This document shows, in pieces, positions 34,392 to 42,640 of a stretch of DNA of 64,000 nucleotides. The stretch covers positions 1,191,882 to 1,255,881 of the forward strand of contig NZ_SGIU01000002.1 in NCBI RefSeq assembly GCF_004296335.1, written 5' to 3'. The translations under genes and the position numbers were made by a program. The stretch comes from Flagellimonas allohymeniacidonis (GTDB taxonomy: Bacteria > Bacteroidota > Bacteroidia > Flavobacteriales > Flavobacteriaceae). How positions within the stretch are numbered: position 1 is the stretch's first letter; every line of letters begins with the position of its first letter. The notes under the pieces were generated by a model. That model searched no databases. It worked only from the letters and a program-made list of their open reading frames with translations, and was not told the DNA's origin.

Positions 34392-35108
34392 CTATTGTCG
34401 TTTACTCCAAATTTCATGAATAGGGGTTCCTTTGCTGCTATTGCCAGAGTGATGCCAGGCCCCATCCTTCAGTTCAAAGTCGAAGGATAAACTTGCTCCA
34501 ACCCTTGAATCATCGCGAGAAAAGAACTGGATGTTCTCGGTGTATTTTCCATCAACCGATGTATAGGTTCCCCCTCCGGTTCCCATAAACTGTTTGGTCT
34601 CTGTGTTATACGCAATCCACTGAAAACGGGTTCCTGATAATATCTTCATGGTTTTCCTAGGCCGGTCGGTATCCCGTTGCTGTATTTTTCCGTCTCGCAT
34701 TCTTCCAGAAATCAGCCAGGCACCATCCAATTCCCCAGGCGAGCCATCATCAATTCGGGTCCATAGGTTGTCACCAATTTTAAGTTTTCCATCTATAAAT
34801 ACATATGTGCCACTTTTGGTGGTCCCCACTAGGTCTGGATCAAATGAGGCAAATTCATAGACATAGCTAAAAGTGCCATTCGAGGCTTGGAAGGAACCTC
34901 CCCAAGTGCCATCGAACTTGCCTGTTTTTTTCTCGAAAAAAGCTTCTGAAATGTAACCGTCTGAAATGATGATGACGTATTGGGTGTTAATACCCTTTTC
35001 ATTTTTCATGGTGGCCTCCCATGCACCATCCAACGATTGGGAATATAGGCCAAAGCTAAAAAGGCAGGCTATGGCAGCAAATACTTTTTTAGGGATTGTC
35101 GAACTCAT
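34392..35108 (-). CDS. Secreted protein built of two repeated beta-rich domains
   Basis: A 238-residue protein with a signal peptide ending near FGLYSQ. Two similar units follow: SLDGAWEATMKNEKG up to about residue 110 (YVFIDGKLKIGDNLW), and ELDGAWLISGRMRDGK to the end, ending in IHEIWSKRQ. Each unit begins LDGAW and contains a TRFQWIAY- or ISEAFFEK-like strand, resembling the lipocalin-like/DUF4488 secreted proteins of Bacteroidota. The chosen ATG at 35108 overlaps the regulator stop by 20 bases; an upstream in-frame ATG at 35129 would lie deeper in the regulator gene. No enzymatic signature. Confidence 0.65.
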   Translation of the reverse strand: MSSTIPKKVFAAIACLFSFGLYSQSLDGAWEATMKNEKGINTQYVIIISDGYISEAFFEKKTGKFDGTWGGSFQASNGTFSYVYEFASFDPDLVGTTKSGTYVFIDGKLKIGDNLWTRIDDGSPGELDGAWLISGRMRDGKIQQRDTDRPRKTMKILSGTRFQWIAYNTETKQFMGTGGGTYTSVDGKYTENIQFFSRDDSRVGASLSFDFELKDGAWHHSGNSSKGTPIHEIWSKRQ

Positions 35109-36372
35109 CAGAATAAAGAATTTTACCATTCAAATCCTTTAAAGATACATAATCTATGACCCCTTTCCCTGTGAAGGTAAAAATGAGTCCCATTATTTTG
35201 CCAGTGGCATCGGGGAACGGCATTTCATAGGCAAATTCTCCATTCAAATACACTTGAAGGAATCCGTCTTTACTTATAACTTTCAAAATTTGCCACTCAT
35301 CCATCTTCACACCAAGGGAGGAGAAGTCATTTTCGGCACCCTTAAAGAACTGGCTTCCTGCCTTGAGTAAAAGATTGCTTTCGCACCCTTGACTTATGAT
35401 GCTTACCCAAGACGCATCTTTTTCATCAATCACCTTCATTTCCATAAAGGGACAAATCAATCCTTGGATATCCTCATATCGCACTCTGGTTTCAAGCTCA
35501 AAGGCATTGCTTTGAAGCTCTGCGAACTCTCGGATATTAAAAAAGGAAAGGATGAGGTTCTTACTGAGGTCAACCCCCGATTCTATCAGATTCGAATCCT
35601 TTACATTTAGGGTGCCGTTGGAAACAATTTCCGCTTGGTTTGGATAAATGGGGACATTCTGAAGTCTTTCGGATTTTGTAGTGGCAAACCAGCCATCCGT
35701 TTTTACATGAATTCGGGTTTTCTGGACGACCTGATCATTGGCAATAAGACGTGCCCAATGAAACCCTGGATAGTAGTAGATTTCCGAGAAGTTTTTCTTT
35801 TCTGGGTCGATACGGGTCTTATGGCTGGGGTTCCACGAACGTTGAACAAAAAAACTGTCGGCCTCCACCTCGGTCAGGTCATATGAAAAAATCACGGAGT
35901 TGGGTACATTCAGGTCCTTGGTTTGGTTCGCCGAAAACGGAATATTTGCTGGGATTACAACTTCCTTTTTTTTCTTCACCAATGAGATTAGCAGTAAGGT
36001 CAAAACTATTGCTCCCAAAACAGAAAAAAGTAGAGTCGTTTTTGATGGGGTCCCTGATTTGACAGCGACTGTTTCATCTTGTAATAAAGGTTTACCCTGT
36101 TTCTGGCGGAAGATATTCCAATCTTCATAGCCTAACAATGAAACCAGTGCATCCAAAGTACTGGGATGGGGCATCTTATTGAAATCTTTTTTCCAAAGCC
36201 GCTTCATGGTGGAGAGGCTGATGCGGATATTCGATCTCTCCTCCATTTGATCAATAAGAAACTGAAGGTTACGTTGGCTTAAGGGCACTTTTTCCCTGGC
36301 CTTCTCGGGAAAGTATCGAGCTTCAATTTCCGCGATGCAAGTAGTTACAAAATCCCTCTCGGTGGCCGTCAT
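35089..36372 (-). CDS. Membrane-spanning one-component regulator: HTH-like domain, TM helix, extracytoplasmic sensor
   Basis: A 427-residue protein of unusual architecture. Residues 1-95 are soluble, with a helix-turn-helix-like pattern (LSTMKRLWKKDFNKMPHPSTLDALVSLLGYEDWNIF) of a DNA-binding domain. One membrane helix spans about 110-132 (TLLFSVLGAIVLTLLLISLV), followed by a basic stop-transfer. The outer part holds a PKD-like region (about 155-235, SYDLTEVEADSFFVQRSW) and a concanavalin/LamG-like sandwich (about 265-425, ending GLIFTFTGKGVIDYVSL). This suits direct signal transfer from the envelope to DNA, as in ToxR/CadC-like regulators. Divergent from a secreted LamG-like protein and overlapping the repeat-protein gene by 20 bases. 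Confidence 0.65.
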   Translation of the reverse strand: MTATERDFVTTCIAEIEARYFPEKAREKVPLSQRNLQFLIDQMEERSNIRISLSTMKRLWKKDFNKMPHPSTLDALVSLLGYEDWNIFRQKQGKPLLQDETVAVKSGTPSKTTLLFSVLGAIVLTLLLISLVKKKKEVVIPANIPFSANQTKDLNVPNSVIFSYDLTEVEADSFFVQRSWNPSHKTRIDPEKKNFSEIYYYPGFHWARLIANDQVVQKTRIHVKTDGWFATTKSERLQNVPIYPNQAEIVSNGTLNVKDSNLIESGVDLSKNLILSFFNIREFAELQSNAFELETRVRYEDIQGLICPFMEMKVIDEKDASWVSIISQGCESNLLLKAGSQFFKGAENDFSSLGVKMDEWQILKVISKDGFLQVYLNGEFAYEMPFPDATGKIMGLIFTFTGKGVIDYVSLKDLNGKILYSDEFDNP

Positions 36373-36472
36373 GGATACAATTTATAAAATGGACGTGATT
36401 TGGATTATAAATAAACGGTTTTTGACGGTTTGTTACAGTTAGAATCACTCGAATTTTGGAAAAAACAAAAAA

Positions 36473-37612
36473 ATGAGCAGAACACAAGTAATTCTAGGAG
36501 GTAGAATAGCCATAATAATTTTGTTGTTTTCAAGTCATCTGACGATGGCCCAGGCAATTCCATTGACCAAAGAAAATTGGAAAATAGTTGACAATGCTAA
36601 CAACCAACCTCTTGATTTTTTTACCACAACGTACAAGGAGAAAGAAGCCTTGCACTTGGGAAGGCACGAAATAGTAACACTGGAAGGGAAAACCTATCAA
36701 AATTTTGTGCTGGAGATGGATATAGCAGGAAAGGCGATGCCGGGAATCGGCTTTCACGCTAAAGATTTGTATGACTACGAGTTTTTCTATACCCGGGTAT
36801 TTTCTGGAGGAAAGGAGGATGCGCTCCAGTACACCCCAGTGTATAATGCGGCACTTCCTTGGCAACTGTACAACGAACCCATCTATGAAACCAAGGCCAT
36901 GTTTCAACCCGAAGAATGGTTCCATCTACGAATTGAGGTATTTGATAAAAAGATGAGGGTGTTTGTCAATGATGAAAAAAGCCCCAATATGGAAGTGGAA
37001 CTGTTACAAGAGGAGACCAAGGATGGATTTATTTTTTTTAAGACCAGTTTTGCTGAAGCTTATTTTGCCAATATTGAAGTCGGGCTATTGAACGAGCCTT
37101 TTCCCATAAAAGAAGTTGAAAATCCATACACCTATTTGGAGGAATGGCAGATTTCTGAACAGTTGGAAGGAAACATTCATTCACAAAGACAATACTATCG
37201 ATGGTTGAACGATGCTGAAAAAAACCATAGTTGGAAGGATATACAAGCAGATAAAAATGGCATTGTGAATTTGGCGCAATATTACGAGCATCCCAAGGAA
37301 TCTATTTTTGCCAAAACAAATTTGGTTTCATCTGAGGACAAAGAGGTCACTTTGGCCTTTGACTATACCCAAGTGTTATTGATAGTTTTAAATGACCAAC
37401 TCCTTTTCCATGGAAGGGAACTGGATTCACATAATTTTATGCGGATGATGGATGGAGAGGAGAAAATAAAACTGCAACTTAAAAAAGGTGATAACAAATT
37501 GGTATTCTGGGTACGTTCAGATGATGAATGGCAAGATGAAGTGGGCAACCCAGCCTATTTGGGGAGAAAACAAGCCATGAACTGGGGATTTATTGCCCGT
37601 CTGGAAGAATAG
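36473..37612 (+). CDS. Secreted LamG/DUF1080-like sandwich protein
   Basis: A 379-residue protein with a signal peptide ending at LTMAQA. The first domain (about 30-205) is a laminin-G/DUF1080-like beta-sandwich (YQNFVLEMDIAGKAMPGIGFHA, LRIEVFDKKMRVFVNDE). The second half (about 235-379) is another beta-rich, jelly-roll-like domain (VLLIVLNDQLLFHGRELD, KLVFWVRSDDEW). The VNDE/LNDQ turns resemble the sensor domain of the divergent regulator (VYLNGEF). No lipobox or T9SS sorting domain. The role may be binding of a glycan; no catalytic residues evident. Divergent start-to-start from the regulator at about 100 bases. Confidence 0.7.
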   Translation: MSRTQVILGGRIAIIILLFSSHLTMAQAIPLTKENWKIVDNANNQPLDFFTTTYKEKEALHLGRHEIVTLEGKTYQNFVLEMDIAGKAMPGIGFHAKDLYDYEFFYTRVFSGGKEDALQYTPVYNAALPWQLYNEPIYETKAMFQPEEWFHLRIEVFDKKMRVFVNDEKSPNMEVELLQEETKDGFIFFKTSFAEAYFANIEVGLLNEPFPIKEVENPYTYLEEWQISEQLEGNIHSQRQYYRWLNDAEKNHSWKDIQADKNGIVNLAQYYEHPKESIFAKTNLVSSEDKEVTLAFDYTQVLLIVLNDQLLFHGRELDSHNFMRMMDGEEKIKLQLKKGDNKLVFWVRSDDEWQDEVGNPAYLGRKQAMNWGFIARLEE

Positions 37613-37618
37613 TTAGGG

Positions 37619-38071
37619 TTAGTTGGGAATCTTTTTGATAAAATGTACCAATACGTCCTCTTTTTGAAACCCTAATTTCAAATGAAAGTCTTGAGCGGCA
37701 AGGTTCCAATCCCAAGTATCTGAGCCTATTTCCGAACAACCTTGAAGTTTGGTCCATTGCTCCCCTTTTTCAAAGAGAAGTTTGGCAAGCCCTTGTTTTC
37801 TATATTTAGCATCAACAAATATGGCCTCCACATAACCCGTAGGGGATGTTTTTGAGCCCTCAACATAATCCGTTCTAACGGAAACCGTGATAAAGCCGAC
37901 CGCACTATTATCGAATTTGGCCAGAAAGGTTTTGCACTTCGGATTTTGTGCCATTCGTACCAAGCCCCTTTCTGTTTCTTCGGCAGGATAGTCCTTGAAA
38001 AGTTTCAAAGACATGTTAAGCCATGCTTGAAAATCTGATGGCTGATAATCTGCAATAGTAAAATTGTCCAT
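37619..38071 (-). CDS. GNAT acetyltransferase, aminoglycoside 6'-N-acetyltransferase type I-like
   Basis: A 150-residue GNAT-fold enzyme using acetyl-CoA. YVEAIFVDAKYRKQGLAKLL is the acetyl-CoA-binding motif A, and the phrases YVEGSKTSPTGYVEAIFV, GCSEIGSDTWDWN, HLKLGFQKED match AAC(6')-I-type acetyltransferases closely in order and length. Chromosomal homologues are common in environmental bacteria and need not confer resistance; the natural substrate may be a small amine. Single gene convergent on the plus-strand gene upstream with six bases between stops. Confidence 0.7.
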   Translation of the reverse strand: MDNFTIADYQPSDFQAWLNMSLKLFKDYPAEETERGLVRMAQNPKCKTFLAKFDNSAVGFITVSVRTDYVEGSKTSPTGYVEAIFVDAKYRKQGLAKLLFEKGEQWTKLQGCSEIGSDTWDWNLAAQDFHLKLGFQKEDVLVHFIKKIPN

Positions 38072-38161
38072 GCCGATTATGGTCTAAGCAATTGAATTGT
38101 AGAGCACTCCACACGAGTGGGGTAGAAAATAACCCAAGATATTATCCTTGGTTTTGAGAGC

Positions 38162-38641
38162 TTAAAGTGTTCGAAGATACTCCGCCAAGTCCCGGGCCTC
38201 CTCTTCCGTAAGGTTTTGGTTGAGCATGATGGCGTTGTTGTACTCTTTCAATAAAGCCTTGGCAATGGGGTCTTCGCGAAGCATGCCATCGGGATTTAAG
38301 ATCATGTTCATTACCCATTCTGGACTGCGACGCTCGTATACACCTTTCATGGCAGGTCCGATCATACGCTGGTCGACCATGTGACACGCTACACAAATGG
38401 CATTGAACTGGGCCTCGCCCCTTGCCGCCATTTCAGTATCGATTTCTTCACCGAACTCTAGGTTTTCGATCGGTCCAATTCCTTTGTTCTCCAAATCAAC
38501 CGGAACACCTTCACTTACCTCTGTTTTCTTCTCTTCGGTTTTGGTGCGACTTACTTCGAAGCCATCTTTCTTCTCTTCTTTTTTTCCGCCACAGCTCAAA
38601 ATAAAAGCCCCGAGGCACAACAATAGGAATACTTGTTTCAT
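38162..38641 (-). CDS. Cytochrome c lipoprotein
   Basis: A 159-residue lipoprotein; the signal peptide ends at FILSCGG, followed by a charged linker (residues 20-55). The C-terminal 85 residues form a class I cytochrome c domain with one heme-binding CVACH motif, and a probable axial Met in NNAIMLNQ, ending EEARDLAEYLRTL. It would be an electron carrier tethered to the envelope, possibly linking to a c-type oxidase. No other respiratory gene is adjacent. Confidence 0.85.
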   Translation of the reverse strand: MKQVFLLLCLGAFILSCGGKKEEKKDGFEVSRTKTEEKKTEVSEGVPVDLENKGIGPIENLEFGEEIDTEMAARGEAQFNAICVACHMVDQRMIGPAMKGVYERRSPEWVMNMILNPDGMLREDPIAKALLKEYNNAIMLNQNLTEEEARDLAEYLRTL

Positions 38642-38706
38642 AATTCAGGTTTCAGTTGAATGTTTTTGACTAAAGGAACCACTAATATAGAAAATTGGTG
38701 GTTAAG

Positions 38707-39675
38707 TTAGATCTGGCCCATCTCCCTAAGGAATTCTATAGCCCTTTTCTCGGTATAGGAGATGTTATCCTTGTCCCAGAAGCCCACATGCCCTCCAAAA
38801 CTCGGCACCTCCAGAAAGAGATTTTTGTTTTTGTCAGCTTCTGCGTAGGGATAGCATGCATTTCCCAAGAAAGAATCATCACTTGCATTAATTAATAGCA
38901 CCGGGATATTTACTTCACGAAGAAATTGTAGGGAGCTACATTGGGCATAGTAATCGAAGGCATCCCGAAAATTATGCGCCCTACTGGTATAGATATCATC
39001 AAAATCCTTCAGCGTAATAATCGCTTTAATATCTGAATCAGGAATCAAATCGGGAAACATTTTTTGTTTTTGGCGTAGTTTGGCAATCAAGTGTTTTTTA
39101 AAACGCTTGGCATACAAAACGTTTTTTGCTGTAAGCAATTGATCACATGAATCGCGCAAGCTGCACGGCACGGAAACGGCGATAGCTCCCTTGATTTTTT
39201 CAGAAACCTCGTTGCTTTCCCCTAAATATTTGAGCAAGAGATTGCCACCTAGACTAAATCCTTTTAGGTAAATGGCATCATAGTCTTTTTGTTTCAGAAT
39301 GTGATGGATAACCTCTTGTAAATCTTCTGTCGCCCCAGAATGATAAGAACGGTAGCTCAGGTTAGGTTCCCCGCTGCAGCCTCTGTAATTTACCGCACAG
39401 GCATCAAAGCCATAGGTATTGAAAATTTTGGCGCTTCCGGTAATGTAAGGGCGCTGGGCATTTCCTTCAAGCCCATGCAGTAAGATGACAAGCCCTTTTT
39501 TTGGAGTTTGGGAAAAGCTCCAGTCAACGTCCAAAAAGTCTCCGTCCGATAGCGTAATCCGTTCCCTATGTTGGGTTACTCCTTCCACCTTACGCATTAC
39601 ACCTGCATAGATGGTTGAGAAATGGCCATTTCTAAACAAAAGGGATGGGCGGTACTTTGATGTTACCAGCGGCAT
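38707..39675 (-). CDS. Alpha/beta hydrolase, YheT family
   Basis: A 322-residue soluble hydrolase of the COG0429 (YheT-like) group. VILLHGLEGN holds the oxyanion region, Ser is in the GFSLGG elbow (about residue 146), and the charge-relay His is in FGGHVGF near the C-terminus. Lipid or ester substrates are typical of the group but not defined. It shares a TAATG junction with the bestrophin gene, which shows they are co-transcribed. Confidence 0.85.
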   Translation of the reverse strand: MPLVTSKYRPSLLFRNGHFSTIYAGVMRKVEGVTQHRERITLSDGDFLDVDWSFSQTPKKGLVILLHGLEGNAQRPYITGSAKIFNTYGFDACAVNYRGCSGEPNLSYRSYHSGATEDLQEVIHHILKQKDYDAIYLKGFSLGGNLLLKYLGESNEVSEKIKGAIAVSVPCSLRDSCDQLLTAKNVLYAKRFKKHLIAKLRQKQKMFPDLIPDSDIKAIITLKDFDDIYTSRAHNFRDAFDYYAQCSSLQFLREVNIPVLLINASDDSFLGNACYPYAEADKNKNLFLEVPSFGGHVGFWDKDNISYTEKRAIEFLREMGQI

Positions 39676-40691
39676 TAATACAAAATATTGTCTTTGGGTT
39701 TTATGGCTTCCGGAAGTTCTTGCTCATCAAGCATGTCCCTTAAATCAATTTCGATGGTTCGGCAAAGCGCGGTCATTGGCACGTCGTTGATTCTGCCCTC
39801 AAAAGGGTCTTCGCTATTGTCTCCAACACTTTCCATGGTGTTGAAAATCCATGAGATGAGTACAGAGAAAGGAATTTGCAGAAAAATCAACCAATCCATA
39901 CCATCAACGCCAAAGTTCTGGTTGTGATCTTCAAATATGTTGAGCAAACCGAATGGAATCAAAAGCACAAAAATCCATGTGAACACCCTTGAGAAATAGG
40001 CATATTGCCTGGGAAAAGGTGTGTTTTTTATACGTTCGCACTTCCCCTGAAGATTATAGAACTCTTCCAAAACTCGCTGTAGTTGTAGTTCCTGAAATTC
40101 AGTTATTGTTCCCTCTTCCCTGAGCTTGGCAACATCAAGAGCTTGGTTTTTTACCAAATGTGTAGCAGGATTCACCCGTTTTTTCAGGTCGCTGAATTCA
40201 CGCATGCTCACAAAATTATAGGCCTCATTGCATGAGATATTTCGTTCCCCATGCTTATCAAAAACTTTTTCTATCGATTTGTTTTCCTTAATACTCCAAG
40301 ATCTGGGTTGTCGCAATTGAACGCGCAGGGCATTCAACCAAGCCACATGGCGAAGTATCAACTGTTCACGCATTTTTTTGCTCTCCTCGTCATTATCCGA
40401 CCTAACAAATGACAAAACGCGTATACCCCAGGTTCTGCTATAATTGACAATTCCTCCCCATATTTTTCTTCCTTCCCAAAAGCGATCATAGCTTTGGCTA
40501 TTTTTAAAACCTATGTAAAATGAAACGGCAATACCGATTACCGTAAGGGGTTGCCAGGGTAGATCGATAAATGTCCATCCTAGGCCGTAATAAATCCCAA
40601 AAATGGTGAGAGCATAAAGCGTAAAGAAAATTAGGTTTTTCCAGGCATATTTAAGAATAAGGCCCCATCCAATATTTCGTTTGATGTACAT
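39675..40691 (-). CDS. Bestrophin-like anion channel
   Basis: A 338-residue membrane protein of the bestrophin/RFP-TM family. Near the start are the hydrophobic helices LIFFTLYALTIFGIYYG and PLTVIGIAVSFYIGF, followed by NSQSYDRFWEGRKIWGGIVN, a characteristic signature, and later FSRVFTWIFVLLIPFGL and LQIPFSVLISWIFNTM. Bacterial bestrophins form pentameric chloride-type channels. Its length and pattern fit the family. Confidence 0.88.
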   Translation of the reverse strand: MYIKRNIGWGLILKYAWKNLIFFTLYALTIFGIYYGLGWTFIDLPWQPLTVIGIAVSFYIGFKNSQSYDRFWEGRKIWGGIVNYSRTWGIRVLSFVRSDNDEESKKMREQLILRHVAWLNALRVQLRQPRSWSIKENKSIEKVFDKHGERNISCNEAYNFVSMREFSDLKKRVNPATHLVKNQALDVAKLREEGTITEFQELQLQRVLEEFYNLQGKCERIKNTPFPRQYAYFSRVFTWIFVLLIPFGLLNIFEDHNQNFGVDGMDWLIFLQIPFSVLISWIFNTMESVGDNSEDPFEGRINDVPMTALCRTIEIDLRDMLDEQELPEAIKPKDNILY

Positions 40692-40774
40692 AGCAAAGGA
40701 TTACTTTCTAAAAATAGGCAAATCCTTTAAATTTTGTTCTTAGCTTTAGGATTGACACATAATTTTAAACAAGA

Positions 40775-41053
40775 ATGGAATTAAGAGGAAAGAAATGCGA
40801 ACATCTTGAAGCTATAACGGATGTAAAAAAAGCAAAGGCATATGAGTGTGAGGAATGTGTGAAAAGGGGTGACAAATGGGTTCATTTAAGAACCTGTCAA
40901 GATTGCGGAATAACACTATGCTGTGATAGTTCTCCCAATAAACATGCAAGCAAACATGCTGCTTCTCATGATCATGCGGTTATAAGTTCTGCCGAGCCCA
41001 ATGAAAATTGGTTGTGGTGCTACGTCCATAAGGCCATTGCCAAATACGAATGA
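40775..41053 (+). CDS. UBP-type zinc finger protein
   Basis: A 92-residue single-domain protein. Cys/His residues follow the zf-UBP (PF02148) pattern: KCEHLE, YECEECVKRGDKW, LRTCQDCGITLCCDS, then the HASKHAASHDH cluster. In eukaryotes this binds ubiquitin; in bacteria stand-alone forms are conserved and likely structural or regulatory, as free ubiquitin is absent. All zinc ligands look intact. It lies between the divergent bestrophin gene and the convergent nitronate monooxygenase gene. Confidence 0.85.
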   Translation: MELRGKKCEHLEAITDVKKAKAYECEECVKRGDKWVHLRTCQDCGITLCCDSSPNKHASKHAASHDHAVISSAEPNENWLWCYVHKAIAKYE

Positions 41054-41072
41054 CGCAATCAATGGTAAGATT

Positions 41073-42050
41073 TTATCCTTTAGGATATATATCAAGCAGC
41101 TTTGCCTGAGCCTCGACGGCTTCTTTAAACTCTTCTTTAAGAGAAGTGACCAAGGCTGATACAGGAAGCACATTTTCGATGGTGGTCACCCCTTGACCAG
41201 CTGACCAAATCGTCTTCCATGCCTTGGCTTCGGTGTCCAATTCCTTTCCAAAATCGATTTTCCGGTCCTTTTTCAAATCTTCCTCGGAGATTCCGGCAGC
41301 TTTTAAGCTTGCTGCCAAAAAATTGGCGTGTACCCCAGATATGGCCGCAGTATATACCACATCACTTGCCCCGGATTCAATAATCATCTTTCGATATTCC
41401 TCTGGTGCCTTGCTTTCCTCAGCGTTGATAAAACGGGTGCCCATATAGGCCAGGTCAGCACCCATTTGCATGGCAGAGGCAATGTCCCTACCAGTGCTTA
41501 TGCAGCCTGATAGCAAAATAGTTTTGTCGAAGAATTTTTTGACTTCAGCTACTAAACTCATCGGATTGATGCTACCCGCATGTCCTCCAGCTCCGGCAGC
41601 GACCAAAATCAAACCATCCACACCGGCTTCGGCAGCTTTTTGGGCATGCCTTTTCTTGATAACATCATGAAAAACAAGGCCGCCATAACTGTGTACCGCA
41701 TCCACAAGTTGGCTTACTGCACCCAGGGAAGTAATAATAAGGGGAACCTGATGTTTGATGCAAAGCTTGAGGTCTGCCTCTAACCTAGGATTCGTTGGGT
41801 GTACGATGAGATTCACCCCAAACGGAGCAGGCTTGTTTCCAGTTTCTGCCTCGTATTCCTGTAATTCTTTTTTTATTTGGATGAGCCATTCTTCGAAACC
41901 CTCACTGGTTCTTTGGTTCAATGCCGGGAACGTCCCTACGATGCCATTTTTACAGCACTCAATGACCAAGCGGGGGCCAGAAATAAGGAACATGGGTGCA
42001 GCAACAGCAGGTAAGGAAAGGTCTTTGATGAAATCTGGTTTTTGACTCAT
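41073..42050 (-). CDS. Nitronate monooxygenase (2-nitropropane dioxygenase family)
   Basis: A 325-residue FMN-dependent TIM-barrel enzyme. PAVAAPMFLISGP at the start, then VDGLILVAAGAGGHAG (the FMN phosphate-binding GGHAG) and GADLAYMGTRFINAEES are hallmarks of class I nitronate monooxygenases, which oxidise alkyl nitronates such as propionate 3-nitronate. Homologues also act as enoyl-ACP reductases (FabK), but the motifs favour the former. Divergent from the thioesterase gene, with a 14-base palindrome between them. Confidence 0.85.
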   Translation of the reverse strand: MSQKPDFIKDLSLPAVAAPMFLISGPRLVIECCKNGIVGTFPALNQRTSEGFEEWLIQIKKELQEYEAETGNKPAPFGVNLIVHPTNPRLEADLKLCIKHQVPLIITSLGAVSQLVDAVHSYGGLVFHDVIKKRHAQKAAEAGVDGLILVAAGAGGHAGSINPMSLVAEVKKFFDKTILLSGCISTGRDIASAMQMGADLAYMGTRFINAEESKAPEEYRKMIIESGASDVVYTAAISGVHANFLAASLKAAGISEEDLKKDRKIDFGKELDTEAKAWKTIWSAGQGVTTIENVLPVSALVTSLKEEFKEAVEAQAKLLDIYPKG

Positions 42051-42113
42051 GGCTTATGTGTTAAAGTATTTCTAAAAGTAGCCCGAAAATGAATAGGGAT
42101 GAACTTTGATTTT

Positions 42114-42121
42114 CAAAACTA
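42114..42121 (-). promoter_or_regulatory. -7 promoter box for the nitronate monooxygenase gene
   Basis: TAGTTTTG on the minus strand matches TAnnTTTG and gives a leader of about 57 bases to the ATG at 42050. No suitable -33 TTG was found. Confidence 0.4.
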
Positions 42122-42138
42122 TGGTAATTTTACAACTA

Positions 42139-42152
42139 TTATGCATGCATAA
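42139..42152. promoter_or_regulatory. 14-base perfect palindrome between divergent genes
   Basis: TTATGCATGCATAA reads the same on both strands. It lies between the nitronate monooxygenase gene and the thioesterase gene, 15 bases before the thioesterase ATG and close to a near-consensus -7 box (TAATTTTA, 42125-42132) for that gene. A repressor dimer site is plausible; no regulator gene is adjacent. Confidence 0.35.
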
Positions 42153-42166
42153 CAAATTAACCAACT

Positions 42167-42640
42167 ATGTTTTTTAAGGAATTTGAAATTCGGTGGAGTG
42201 ATTTGGACGCCAATCGCCATCTGGCCAATTCGGCTTACATTAATTTTATGAGTCATACGCGTATGGCGTATTTGGGTCTCTTGGGATTTAACCAAAAGAC
42301 TATGGGGCAATTTAATATTGGCCCCGTTGTTTTTTACGAGCATATGTATTACTTCAAAGAAGTTTTTCCCGGAAAGCCGGTGAAGGTGTCTTTGGGCTTT
42401 AAAGGGATGAGTGAAGATGGAATGTTCTTCGAGTTCCAACATGATTTTTATGACAGTGAGGGAAAGAACTTTGCCCGGTGTGAAATGATGGGCGCTTGGA
42501 TGGACCTAAAGGAGCGTAAACTCATTCCGTTGCCCCAGCAGTTTTTGGATGCATTCCACAAGATGGAAAAAACCGAAAATTTTCATACCATCACAAAAGC
42601 GGATACCCGAAAATTTTCCAAAGTACCTCAAAATCTATAG
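42167..42640 (+). CDS. Acyl-CoA thioesterase, hotdog fold
   Basis: A 157-residue 4HBT-type thioesterase. The N-terminal RWSDLDANRHLANSAYINFM carries the catalytic Asp and the conserved HLANSAY hotdog motif; later YKEVFPGKPVKVSLGF and AWMDLKERKL complete it. It hydrolyses acyl-CoA esters; the chain length is not predictable. The 3' end overlaps the convergent modC gene by 13 bases. Confidence 0.87.
   Translation: MFFKEFEIRWSDLDANRHLANSAYINFMSHTRMAYLGLLGFNQKTMGQFNIGPVVFYEHMYYFKEVFPGKPVKVSLGFKGMSEDGMFFEFQHDFYDSEGKNFARCEMMGAWMDLKERKLIPLPQQFLDAFHKMEKTENFHTITKADTRKFSKVPQNL

Noticed and set aside
38106..38123. Hairpin ACTCCAC-ACGA-GTGGGGT downstream of the cytochrome c gene
   Set aside because: The stem is sound but no run of T follows on the minus strand, so it is not a convincing terminator.
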